Shown piece by piece: positions 1 to 5,133 of a DNA stretch of 5,133 nt. This DNA comes from Hyphomicrobiales bacterium (GTDB lineage Bacteria; Pseudomonadota; Alphaproteobacteria; Rhizobiales; Aestuariivirgaceae), in the NCBI GenBank assembly GCA_014380505.1, contig JACMJT010000436.1, forward strand, positions 1-5,133, read 5' to 3'. Each line of letters begins with the position of its first letter. Position 1 is the first letter of the stretch. The notes below the pieces were generated by a model. It searched no databases. It was not told where the DNA came from and was given only the letters and a program-made list of their open reading frames with translations. The position numbers and the translations under genes are program-made.

Positions 1-1078
1 CGAGATGCATGGCCTTTGCCGGATTCACCGTGACCGCGTCGAAAGTCCAGCGCATGGCCTCGCGGCTTGTCATGGGAACAGCGTGGATGCCCATGCTGGC
101 GACTTCCAGCATGTCGGCCTGGCCCAGCGGATACCAGGGATCCAGCACGCAATCATGGCCGAAGGAGACATTGATTCCAGCGGCGCGCAGCTCTGCAACG
201 CGCGTCATGCCGCGGCGTCTCGGATAGGTGTCGTGGCGGCCCTGTATCGTGATGTTGATGAGGGGATTTGGCGTTGCATGAAGCTCCGCTTCCGCCATCA
301 GCGGGATGAGTTTCGACACATAGTAGTTGTCCATGGAGTGCATGGAGGTGAGATGGGAGCCAACGACCCGGCCCTTGAGCCCAAGTCTCTGGGTCTCGAA
401 GGCCAGCGCTTCCACATGGCGCGACATGGGGTCATCCGTTTCGTCGCAATGGATATCGACGAGCAGCGAGCGCTTCTCCGCTATCTCGCACAACTCCTTC
501 AGGCTTGCGGCACCCTCCGCCATGGTGCGCTCGAAATGGGGGATGCCACCCACCACGTCCACGCCCATGTCGAGCGCACGAAGAAGATTCTGCTTTGCTG
601 TTTTTGAGCGATAGAACCCGTCCTGCGGAAATGCCACAATTTGCAAGTCGAGATAGGGTGCTATTTTCTTTTTGACCTCCAGCAACGCTTCGACGCACAG
701 CAGACGGTCGTCGCAGACATCCACATGGGTGCGAATGGCGCCAATGCCCTGTGCCACGGCCAGATCGCAATAGCGGAGCGCCCGCGAGATCACCGCCTCA
801 TGGGTGAGCAGCGGCTTGAGTTCGCCCCAAAGTGCGATGCCTTCGAGCAGCGTGCCCGACAGGTTGAGCCGGGGCAGTCCCAGCGACAACGTGGCATCCA
901 GGTGGAAATGCGCATCGACGAAGGGCGGGGACACGAGATAGCCCTTGGCATCGATGACCGTTTGAGCTTCGGCGCTGATCTTCGGCGCGGCTTGCGCGAT
1001 GCGCCCTTTTTCGCAGGCGATGTCGATGCCGGTCCTGCCATCGGGAAGCGTTGCGTTGCGAACCAGAAGGTCGAGCAT
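1..1078 (-). CDS. codA: Cytosine deaminase-type amidohydrolase, C-terminus cut off by window edge
   Basis: Metal-dependent amidohydrolase predicted to hydrolyse cytosine (or a related aminopyrimidine) to uracil and ammonia in the cytoplasm. 359 codons are present; E. coli CodA is about 427 residues, so roughly 65 C-terminal residues lie beyond the edge. Visible residues match E. coli CodA with a constant offset of 4: metal ligands His57 and His59 (HFHLD), His210 and Asp309; catalytic Glu213 in HCDE; Gln152 in IVAFPQ; His242 in SHLTSMHS; Trp315 in DPWYPLG. The segments RTHVDVCD, VGGIPHFE and QGRHDTYPRRRG are also family hallmarks. The one pocket difference is Cys310 where E. coli has Asp314, so substrate preference could differ (isocytosine or another amino-heterocycle). 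The ATG at 1078 is preceded by AAGGGG at 5 nt spacing and starts 9 bp after the leuB stop, implying cotranscription. Family assignment is strong; exact substrate is inferred. Confidence 0.9.
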   Translation of the reverse strand, partial: MLDLLVRNATLPDGRTGIDIACEKGRIAQAAPKISAEAQTVIDAKGYLVSPPFVDAHFHLDATLSLGLPRLNLSGTLLEGIALWGELKPLLTHEAVISRALRYCDLAVAQGIGAIRTHVDVCDDRLLCVEALLEVKKKIAPYLDLQIVAFPQDGFYRSKTAKQNLLRALDMGVDVVGGIPHFERTMAEGAASLKELCEIAEKRSLLVDIHCDETDDPMSRHVEALAFETQRLGLKGRVVGSHLTSMHSMDNYYVSKLIPLMAEAELHATPNPLINITIQGRHDTYPRRRGMTRVAELRAAGINVSFGHDCVLDPWYPLGQADMLEVASMGIHAVPMTSREAMRWTFDAVTVNPAKAMHL

Positions 1079-1090
1079 GGAGGCCCCTTA
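1079..1090 (-). promoter_or_regulatory. Ribosome binding site of codA overlapping the leuB stop codon
   Basis: On the minus strand the leuB stop TAA is followed directly by GGGGCCTCC and then the codA ATG. The Shine-Dalgarno-like AAGGGG (1084-1089) uses the last two bases of the stop and sits 5 nt from the start. This fixes the codA start and suggests translational coupling, with ribosomes ending leuB able to reinitiate on codA. Confidence 0.7.
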
Positions 1091-2197
1091 CGCCAAGACT
1101 TGCAGTTCCGCGAGTATGGCAGCGCCCATCTGCGCCGTCGAGGCGTGGGCCTGCTTGCCGAAGGCCAAGTCTTTTGTCCTGATGCCTTTGGCGAGAACCG
1201 CGGCGATGGCTTGATCGATCTTGTCCGCCCACTCGCCCAGATGGAAGGAATAACGGAGCGCCATGCCGAAGCTGGCGATCATGGCGATGGGGTTGGCCGC
1301 ACCCGTGCCCGCGATATCCGGAGCAGACCCATGCACCGGCTCATACATGGCCTTGCGCCGTCCCGTCTTGGCATCGGGGGCACCGAGGGAAGCCGACGGC
1401 AACATGCCGAGCGAACCCGTAAGCATCGCGGCTACGTCCGAAAGCATGTCGCCAAACAGATTGTCGGTGACAATCACATCATACTGCTTGGGCCATCGCA
1501 CCAGTTGCATGGCGCAGTTGTCGGCCAGCACATGCTCGATCTCGATATCCGGATAATGCTCCTTATGAAGGCGGGTGACGACTTCGTGCCACAGCACGCC
1601 CGACTTCATCACGTTGCGCTTCTCCGCTGAGGATACCTTTTTGCGCCGGGTGCGCGCCAGTTCGAAGGCAACGCGCGAGATGCGTTCGATCTCGAACGTA
1701 TCGTAAACTTGCGTATCGATGGCGCGTTTCTGGCCGTTGCCAAGATCGGTGATGGTCTTGGGCTCGCCGAAATAAACCCCGCCCGTCAGTTCACGGACGA
1801 TCAGGATGTCGAGGCCTTCCACCACCTCGCGCTTCAAGGAAGATGCATCCGCCAGTGCCGGATAGCAGATGGCAGGGCGCAGATTGGCGAAAAGACCCAG
1901 ATCCTTGCGCAGACGCAAGAGGCCGGCCTCGGGCCGCGCCTCGTAGGGCACCTTCTCCCATTTGGGGCCGCCCACCGCGCCAAACAGCACGGCATCGCAG
2001 GCCATGGCGCTGGCCATGTGTTCTTCGGAAATCGCCTTGCCATGGGCATCAATAGCGCTGCCGCCGGCGAGACCGCGATCGGTCTCGAACCTGGCGATGC
2101 CCTGGGCATTGAACCAGGTAATAATCGCCTCGGCTTCTTTCATCACTTCAGGGCCTATGCCGTCGCCCGGAAGCAGGAACAGATTATAGGAGGCCAT
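1088..2197 (-). CDS. leuB: 3-isopropylmalate dehydrogenase
   Basis: Complete 369-residue enzyme of leucine biosynthesis. It oxidises and decarboxylates (2R,3S)-3-isopropylmalate to 2-oxoisocaproate with NAD+ and a divalent metal, in the cytoplasm, normally as a homodimer. The length is typical of the family. Active-site residues are all present: Arg97 and Arg107 ([14 protein letters not shown]), Arg135 and Tyr142 ([13 protein letters not shown]), Lys193 (AEKRNVM), and metal ligands Asp226, Asp250 and Asp254 ([10 protein letters not shown]). The NAD-binding segment HGSAPDIAG at 289-297 is of the NAD+ type. The start at 2197 gives [18 protein letters not shown], the normal family N-terminus, with GGAG 5 nt upstream. 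A longer reading to 2365 adds residues unlike the family and runs into the divergent gene. It precedes codA by 9 bp. It reads as a regular rhizobial LeuB, but whether it is the only copy in the genome cannot be seen here. Confidence 0.96.
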   Translation of the reverse strand: MASYNLFLLPGDGIGPEVMKEAEAIITWFNAQGIARFETDRGLAGGSAIDAHGKAISEEHMASAMACDAVLFGAVGGPKWEKVPYEARPEAGLLRLRKDLGLFANLRPAICYPALADASSLKREVVEGLDILIVRELTGGVYFGEPKTITDLGNGQKRAIDTQVYDTFEIERISRVAFELARTRRKKVSSAEKRNVMKSGVLWHEVVTRLHKEHYPDIEIEHVLADNCAMQLVRWPKQYDVIVTDNLFGDMLSDVAAMLTGSLGMLPSASLGAPDAKTGRRKAMYEPVHGSAPDIAGTGAANPIAMIASFGMALRYSFHLGEWADKIDQAIAAVLAKGIRTKDLAFGKQAHASTAQMGAAILAELQVLA

Positions 2198-2206
2198 GGT
2201 ATCTCC
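2198..2206 (-). promoter_or_regulatory. Ribosome binding site of leuB
   Basis: GGAG (2203-2206, minus strand) lies 5 nt before the ATG at 2197. It decides this start over the longer in-frame start at 2365. Confidence 0.7.
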
Positions 2207-2235
2207 GCCCGCCACATGAAATCGGCGCGATGGGT

Positions 2236-2250
2236 AGCGGGAGCGGGAGC
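2236..2250 (+). repeat. Short tandem repeat AGCGGG x2.5
   Basis: AGCGGG occurs twice back to back (2236-2241, 2242-2247) followed by AGC (2248-2250). It lies in the candidate leuB promoter spacer. It is short and may have no function, but it is a possible slippage site that could change promoter spacing. Confidence 0.45.
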
Positions 2251-2261
2251 TTGTGGCAAGC
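2249..2261. promoter_or_regulatory. Small perfect inverted repeat GCTTG-TGG-CAAGC, possible operator
   Basis: GCTTG and CAAGC are perfect inverted arms around a 3-bp centre in the divergent intergenic region. The site overlaps the candidate -35 element for leuB and the first copy of the TGTGGCAARC direct repeat. The size would suit a dimeric regulator half-site, but arms of 5 bp can arise by chance. The binding protein is unknown. Confidence 0.35.
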
Positions 2262-2286
2262 ACCAACAGGCCATAGTGTGGCAAAC
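2252..2286 (+). repeat. Direct repeat TGTGGCAAGC / TGTGGCAAAC, 25 bp apart
   Basis: Two copies matching at 9 of 10 positions lie at 2252-2261 and 2277-2286, start to start 25 bp, within the divergent intergenic region. On the minus strand each reads TTGCCACA, so either copy could also serve as a -35 box. Two similarly oriented sites in a shared promoter region could be regulator boxes. Function is inferred only from position and repetition. Confidence 0.5.
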
Positions 2287-2296
2287 ATCCAGTTCC

Positions 2297-2300
2297 GGAG
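2297..2300 (+). promoter_or_regulatory. Ribosome binding site of the exported hydrolase
   Basis: GGAG at 2297-2300 is 10 nt before the ATG at 2311, a little longer than usual. The start is chosen mainly because a clean signal peptide begins there. The upstream in-frame ATG at 2230 has no good Shine-Dalgarno and would place 27 unrelated residues before the signal peptide. Confidence 0.5.
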
Positions 2301-2310
2301 ATCATCCGAC

Positions 2311-3510
2311 ATGCGGCTAAAGACGTGGGCGGCAAGTGCTCTGGCCGTTTGGGCACTGGCGGCACCGGCCAAGGCCGATGAATACCCGTGCGGTAATCGC
2401 GTTACCATGTGGGACGAACCCTATCGCGTTTGCTCCTACCGCCGTGTCGGAGAGATTTATGACTCCCAGAGGGTGGCGCGGGGAACCGTGGTAACTCCGT
2501 TGCCATATGGCGAGCAACTCGATGGCATCACCTACACATACCAGGGCAAGCAGCGCCAGCTTGCCCACTATTTCGCCAAGGCCCGCACGACCGGGCTTAT
2601 CGTCCTCAAGAATGGCCGGGTGGTATACGAGCACTATGGCTATGGAGCCAATGAGCGGAGCGCGCTCACATCCCAGTCTATGGCCAAATCGATGACCTCG
2701 GCGCTTGTGGGTTTCGCCATAGCCGATGGCACGATCAAAAGCGTTGATGACCCCATCACCGATTATGTGCCGGAGCTGAAGACGACGGGTTACAACAAGG
2801 TGCCGATCAAGGCGATCTTGCAGATGTCTTCGGGCGTTCTATGGCGCGAGGACTATTCCGCGAGTCATTCGGATTCGACGGAATTCTTTGACAGGGTGAT
2901 GGTGCACAACTCAGCTTCAATCCCGGAATTCTTGCAGACGGTGCAGCGGGGCCCGATCCCGCCCTTTGGGAAGTTTCAGTATGCAAGCATCGAGACAAAT
3001 GCCATCGGCGAGCTGGTCAGGAAGGCGACCGGCAAAAGCCTTGCCGCTTATCTTTCGGAAAAGATATGGATACCGCTAGGCATGGAAGGCGACGCCACCT
3101 GGTCAAGCGACGGCAGCGGCAACGAAATCGCGTCCTGCTGCCTGAACGCAAGGTTGCGGGATTTCGCCCGGTTTGGCTTGCTGATGGCGCAGAAGGGGAT
3201 GTGGCAGGGTAAACAATTGCTTCCGGCGAAATGGGTGGATGAGGCAACCCGGCCCGATCGCAAACAGGTCAAGCCGGGCCGCCTGTATGATGGCTACCCG
3301 ATGGGCTACCAGTACCAGTGGTGGGTATTTCCCGGACCGGATCGTGCCTTCACAGCGCTGGGTATCAACGGCCAGTTTCTTTATGTGAATCCGTCGAAGA
3401 ATCTGGTCATCGTCATGACCAACGTTTGGAAGGACTGGTGGATAGACGATCTCGAGAGCGAGACCTATGCGATCTTCGACGCTTTTGCGCAGGCGACGGA
3501 CAAACCGTAG
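2311..3510 (+). CDS. Exported serine hydrolase, class C beta-lactamase fold, 6-aminohexanoate-dimer hydrolase (NylB)-like
   Basis: 399-residue protein with a Sec signal peptide: positively charged MRLK, hydrophobic stretch to about residue 18, and APAKA before a likely cut after Ala22, so the mature enzyme should be periplasmic or secreted. The catalytic serine motif is Ser123-Met-Ala-Lys126. FQYASIETN at 222-230 carries the general-base Tyr224, in the position of the family's YxN motif and resembling FQYxSxxTD of NylB. EDY (180-182), LRDFARFG and GINGQFLYV (351-359, in place of KTG) also follow NylB-type hydrolases. The family includes amide and ester hydrolases, carboxylesterases, penicillin-binding-protein-like enzymes and nylon-oligomer hydrolases. 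The substrate cannot be read from sequence, and calling it a resistance beta-lactamase is not supported. It is divergent from leuB and convergent with the stress protein gene, so it is probably transcribed alone. Confidence 0.88.
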   Translation: MRLKTWAASALAVWALAAPAKADEYPCGNRVTMWDEPYRVCSYRRVGEIYDSQRVARGTVVTPLPYGEQLDGITYTYQGKQRQLAHYFAKARTTGLIVLKNGRVVYEHYGYGANERSALTSQSMAKSMTSALVGFAIADGTIKSVDDPITDYVPELKTTGYNKVPIKAILQMSSGVLWREDYSASHSDSTEFFDRVMVHNSASIPEFLQTVQRGPIPPFGKFQYASIETNAIGELVRKATGKSLAAYLSEKIWIPLGMEGDATWSSDGSGNEIASCCLNARLRDFARFGLLMAQKGMWQGKQLLPAKWVDEATRPDRKQVKPGRLYDGYPMGYQYQWWVFPGPDRAFTALGINGQFLYVNPSKNLVIVMTNVWKDWWIDDLESETYAIFDAFAQATDKP

Positions 3511-3519
3511 CGGCTATTC

Positions 3520-4362
3520 CTAGTGCGACATGAGCACGGGGCGGTTGAGGCGGCCCAGCACGAAGCGCGTGGCGCCGCCGAAAATGAACTCGGCCAGGCG
3601 GCTATGGCCGTAAGCTCCCATGACGATGAGTCCAGCACCACAGTCGTCGCCACACCGCAACAGGGCCTGGCCCGCGTCGTGTCCTTCGGTGGGGAACACC
3701 TGCGTTTCCGCTTTGACGCCATGGCGCTTCAGCGTCTCCACGAGGGCGGCACAGGCTCCCCCGTCCTTTGCTGCCGCGTCTTTCTGCGGGCCGGCACGGA
3801 CGACGCGGACTTTCTTTGCCGCCTTGAGCAGCGGCAGGGCGTCGAAGGCGGCCCGCGCCGCCTCGCGGCCTCCGTTCCAGCCCAGAACGACCTCATCGAG
3901 CGAGAGCTTGGCGTCACCCACGGCGGGCAGAACGATGACTGGCCGCCCCACGCCCATGATCACCTGCTCGACGAAATCGCGCTCGACGCCGGTGACCTCG
4001 TCGGGATTGGTGGCCGACACCAGAATGGCGTCGGCGCCGCGCCCGCGAGCGATGGTGTCGTCGGCGATGAGGGGTGTGCGGGCATCGGCCTGCTGGAAGT
4101 CGAAGCTCACGCCCTCGCGCTGCATCGCCGCCTCGAATTCGGCCCGCACCTTGGCGGCGTTATCCTTGAAAAAACTACGGTTGCCTTCGAACACCTGGGG
4201 TGCCGCCTCGAAGCCGACGGAGGGATAGACCTGAACGGCGGGGATCACATAGAAACCCGACACATGGGCCTTGAGCGCGCGCCCGAGCATGGCCGCCGCC
4301 GCAAGCACCTGGGGCTGGCGGCTGGTTTCATTAAGGGATACCAGAATTGTTTTGTAGGACAT
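3520..4362 (-). CDS. Universal stress protein with two UspA domains
   Basis: 280-residue cytoplasmic protein made of two UspA-type alpha/beta domains in tandem: residues about 1-146 (starting MSYKTILVSLNET, ending GRPVIVLPAV) and 155-280 (starting DEVVLGWNGGREAARA, ending LNRPVLMSH). The second domain has a near-consensus nucleotide-binding motif G249-x2-G252-x9-G262, followed by Gly-Ala-Thr rather than the usual G(S/T). The first domain has no recognisable G-x2-G motif and is probably structural. Such proteins are linked to stress survival and oxygen or nutrient limitation. The ATG at 4362 has GGAGAG (4369-4374) 6 nt upstream. It follows preA on the same strand after 74 bp, so it may have its own promoter or be read from preA. 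Its 3' end is 9 bp from the convergent hydrolase gene. A specific gene name is not justified. Confidence 0.93.
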   Translation of the reverse strand: MSYKTILVSLNETSRQPQVLAAAAMLGRALKAHVSGFYVIPAVQVYPSVGFEAAPQVFEGNRSFFKDNAAKVRAEFEAAMQREGVSFDFQQADARTPLIADDTIARGRGADAILVSATNPDEVTGVERDFVEQVIMGVGRPVIVLPAVGDAKLSLDEVVLGWNGGREAARAAFDALPLLKAAKKVRVVRAGPQKDAAAKDGGACAALVETLKRHGVKAETQVFPTEGHDAGQALLRCGDDCGAGLIVMGAYGHSRLAEFIFGGATRFVLGRLNRPVLMSH

Positions 4363-4436
4363 GGATCACTCTCCATCGCTACCGCTAAACCAGTCTAGCC
4401 TCGCGCAGGATCGTCCCGCAATGTGAATATAGATAC
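4363..4436 (-). promoter_or_regulatory. preA-usp intergenic region with candidate promoter for the stress protein
   Basis: On the minus strand TTGCGG (4416-4421) and TAGACT (4392-4397) are separated by 18 bp and could form a -35/-10 pair. TAGACT matches the -10 consensus at 4 of 6 positions, and the -10 ends 29 bp before the ATG. An imperfect hairpin, GCAGG and its partner arm around 4405-4419 with one mismatch, overlaps it but has no T-run, so it is a poor terminator candidate. No FNR/FixK-type box (TTGAT-N4-ATCAA) is seen. Confidence 0.3.
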
Positions 4437-5133
4437 TTACTCCGCCGCTTTCAACGCCATGGGATTGTTGGGGTGCGTTGTCCAGTTGGCGTAGGCGGGA
4501 TCGATTTTCTTGGCGGTGCGGGGATCGATCCCTGAGGTCATCCGCTCCATGGTGATGCAGTTTTCCACCGGGCACACTTCGACGCACAGATTGCAGGCGA
4601 CGCATTCCGCGTCGATGACCTCGAAGTGGCGCTTGCCGTCTTTCTCCCGCATGATCGCCTGGTGCGAGGTGTCTTCGCAGGCGGCGTAGCACCGGCCGCA
4701 CTTGATGCACATATCCTGGTCTATGCGGGCCTTGGTCACATAATTGAGATTGAGGAACTGCCAATCGGTGACATTCGGCACGGCCAGGCCGCGGAATTCC
4801 TCGATTGAAGCGTAGCCCTTCTCGTCCATCCAGCGCGAAAGACCGGATTTCATTTCTTCCACGATGCGGAAGCCATAGGTCATGGCCGCCGTGCACACCT
4901 GCACCGTGCCGCAACCAAGCGCCATGAACTCTGCCGCATCGCGCCATGTGGTGATGCCGCCGATGCCTGATATCGGCAACCCATAGGTTTCCGGATCGCG
5001 GGCGATCTCGGCGACCATATTGAGGGCGATCGGCTTGACCGCCGGACCGCAATAGCCGCCATGGGTGCCTTTGCCGCCAACCGTCGGGTTCGGCGCGAAA
5101 TTGTCGAGATCGACGGAGACGATCGAATTGATC
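4437..5133 (-). CDS. preA: NAD(P)-dependent dihydropyrimidine dehydrogenase subunit PreA, C-terminal part
   Basis: Only the last 231 codons are in the window; the N-terminal half, including the catalytic-loop cysteine region, lies beyond the right edge. PreA reduces uracil and thymine to 5,6-dihydro forms, the first step of reductive pyrimidine breakdown, and works with the flavin/iron-sulfur subunit PreT. Seen here: the end of the FMN-binding TIM barrel, with THGGYCGPAVKPIAL at fragment residues 23-37 and ISGIGGITTWRDAAEF plus VQVCTAAMTYG, the phosphate-binding part. A two-cluster ferredoxin domain follows, with CIKCGRCYAAC (about 4677-4709) and CVACNLCVEVCP (about 4569-4604), each CX2CX2CX3C and each suited to a [4Fe-4S] cluster. 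The tail NWTTHPNNPM is typical of the bacterial subunit. All eight cluster cysteines are intact. preT is not in the window and would be sought beyond the right edge. Confidence 0.95.
   Translation of the reverse strand, partial: INSIVSVDLDNFAPNPTVGGKGTHGGYCGPAVKPIALNMVAEIARDPETYGLPISGIGGITTWRDAAEFMALGCGTVQVCTAAMTYGFRIVEEMKSGLSRWMDEKGYASIEEFRGLAVPNVTDWQFLNLNYVTKARIDQDMCIKCGRCYAACEDTSHQAIMREKDGKRHFEVIDAECVACNLCVEVCPVENCITMERMTSGIDPRTAKKIDPAYANWTTHPNNPMALKAAE

Larger units (their letters stand above)
2198..2310. promoter_or_regulatory. Divergent intergenic region between leuB-codA and the exported hydrolase
   Basis: These 113 bp separate two divergent starts and should hold promoters for both directions. 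For the minus strand, TTGCCA (2254-2259) is followed after 17 bp by TACCCA (2231-2236): a good -35 but a poor -10. For the plus strand, TTGTGG (2251-2256) with CATAGT (2272-2277) has a short 15-bp spacer and is weak. I do not claim exact transcription starts. No leader peptide with a run of leucine codons and no T-box or attenuator structure is evident in this short stretch, so leuB control is more likely at initiation or from elsewhere. Confidence 0.45.

Noticed and set aside
641..1630. Plus-strand open frame of 329 codons spanning codA and leuB
   Set aside because: It crosses two well-recognised minus-strand genes and their junction, has an arginine/histidine/glycine-rich composition without family motifs, and is typical of antisense shadow frames in GC-rich DNA.
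1709..2320. Plus-strand open frame of 203 codons opposite leuB
   Set aside because: It is antisense to the leuB coding region and lacks any recognisable domain, whereas leuB has all its catalytic residues.
2198..2365. N-terminal extension of leuB to the ATG at 2365
   Set aside because: The extra 56 residues do not resemble LeuB, overlap the signal peptide region of the divergent gene, and are made unnecessary by the GGAG-preceded ATG at 2197.
2311..3510. Antibiotic-resistance class C beta-lactamase
   Set aside because: The SxxK and Tyr motifs are shared by the whole fold, KTG is replaced by GINGQ, and the surrounding motifs are closer to NylB/esterase-type hydrolases.
3523..4398. Plus-strand open frame of 291 codons opposite the stress protein
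   Set aside because: It is a mirror frame of the Usp gene, with histidine/glycine/glutamate-rich low-information sequence. The Usp reading has two clear domains and a good Shine-Dalgarno.
4405..4419. Hairpin as an intrinsic terminator for preA
   Set aside because: The stem is about 6 bp with a mismatch and a 3-nt loop, and no T-run follows on the minus strand.
4366..5052. Alternative minus-strand frame of 228 codons over preA
   Set aside because: It is out of frame with the iron-sulfur cysteine motifs and FMN-binding segments of PreA, and has no domain of its own.

Overview
The window fits a GC-rich alphaproteobacterium, most likely of the Rhizobiales/Hyphomicrobiales. This is inferred from protein resemblance alone. 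The LeuB and the PreA C-terminus read like remembered rhizobial versions (LeuB segment [10 protein letters not shown]; PreA ending in NWTTHPNNPM), and the CodA has the HDCVxDPW variant seen in many rhizobial amidohydrolases. No RNA gene, CRISPR array, insertion sequence or transfer signature is visible. Coding density is very high.

Layout, left to right: (1) 1-1078, minus: the first 359 codons of a cytosine deaminase-type amidohydrolase (codA), cut by the window edge. (2) 1088-2197, minus: a complete 3-isopropylmalate dehydrogenase (leuB) that ends 9 bp before codA, whose Shine-Dalgarno begins in the leuB stop codon. The two are almost certainly one transcript. (3) 2198-2310: a 113-bp divergent intergenic region with a repeated TGTGGCAARC box and a small inverted repeat. 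(4) 2311-3510, plus: an exported serine hydrolase of the beta-lactamase/NylB fold. (5) 3520-4362, minus: a tandem-domain universal stress protein, convergent with the hydrolase across only 9 bp. (6) 4437-5133, minus: the C-terminal 231 codons of PreA, the iron-sulfur/FMN subunit of bacterial dihydropyrimidine dehydrogenase, cut by the right edge.

Functional reading: genes for two consecutive steps of pyrimidine breakdown lie at the two ends on the same strand. CodA deaminates cytosine to uracil and PreA (with PreT) reduces uracil to dihydrouracil. Between them are a leucine biosynthesis enzyme, a stress protein and an unrelated exported hydrolase on the opposite strand, so this is not one continuous operon. 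Most of the window is ordinary housekeeping and catabolic content, and I see no strong evidence of a new system. The points most worth a second look are the leuB-codA coupling, the Asp-to-Cys change at a known substrate-pocket position of CodA, and the repeated motif in the divergent promoter region.
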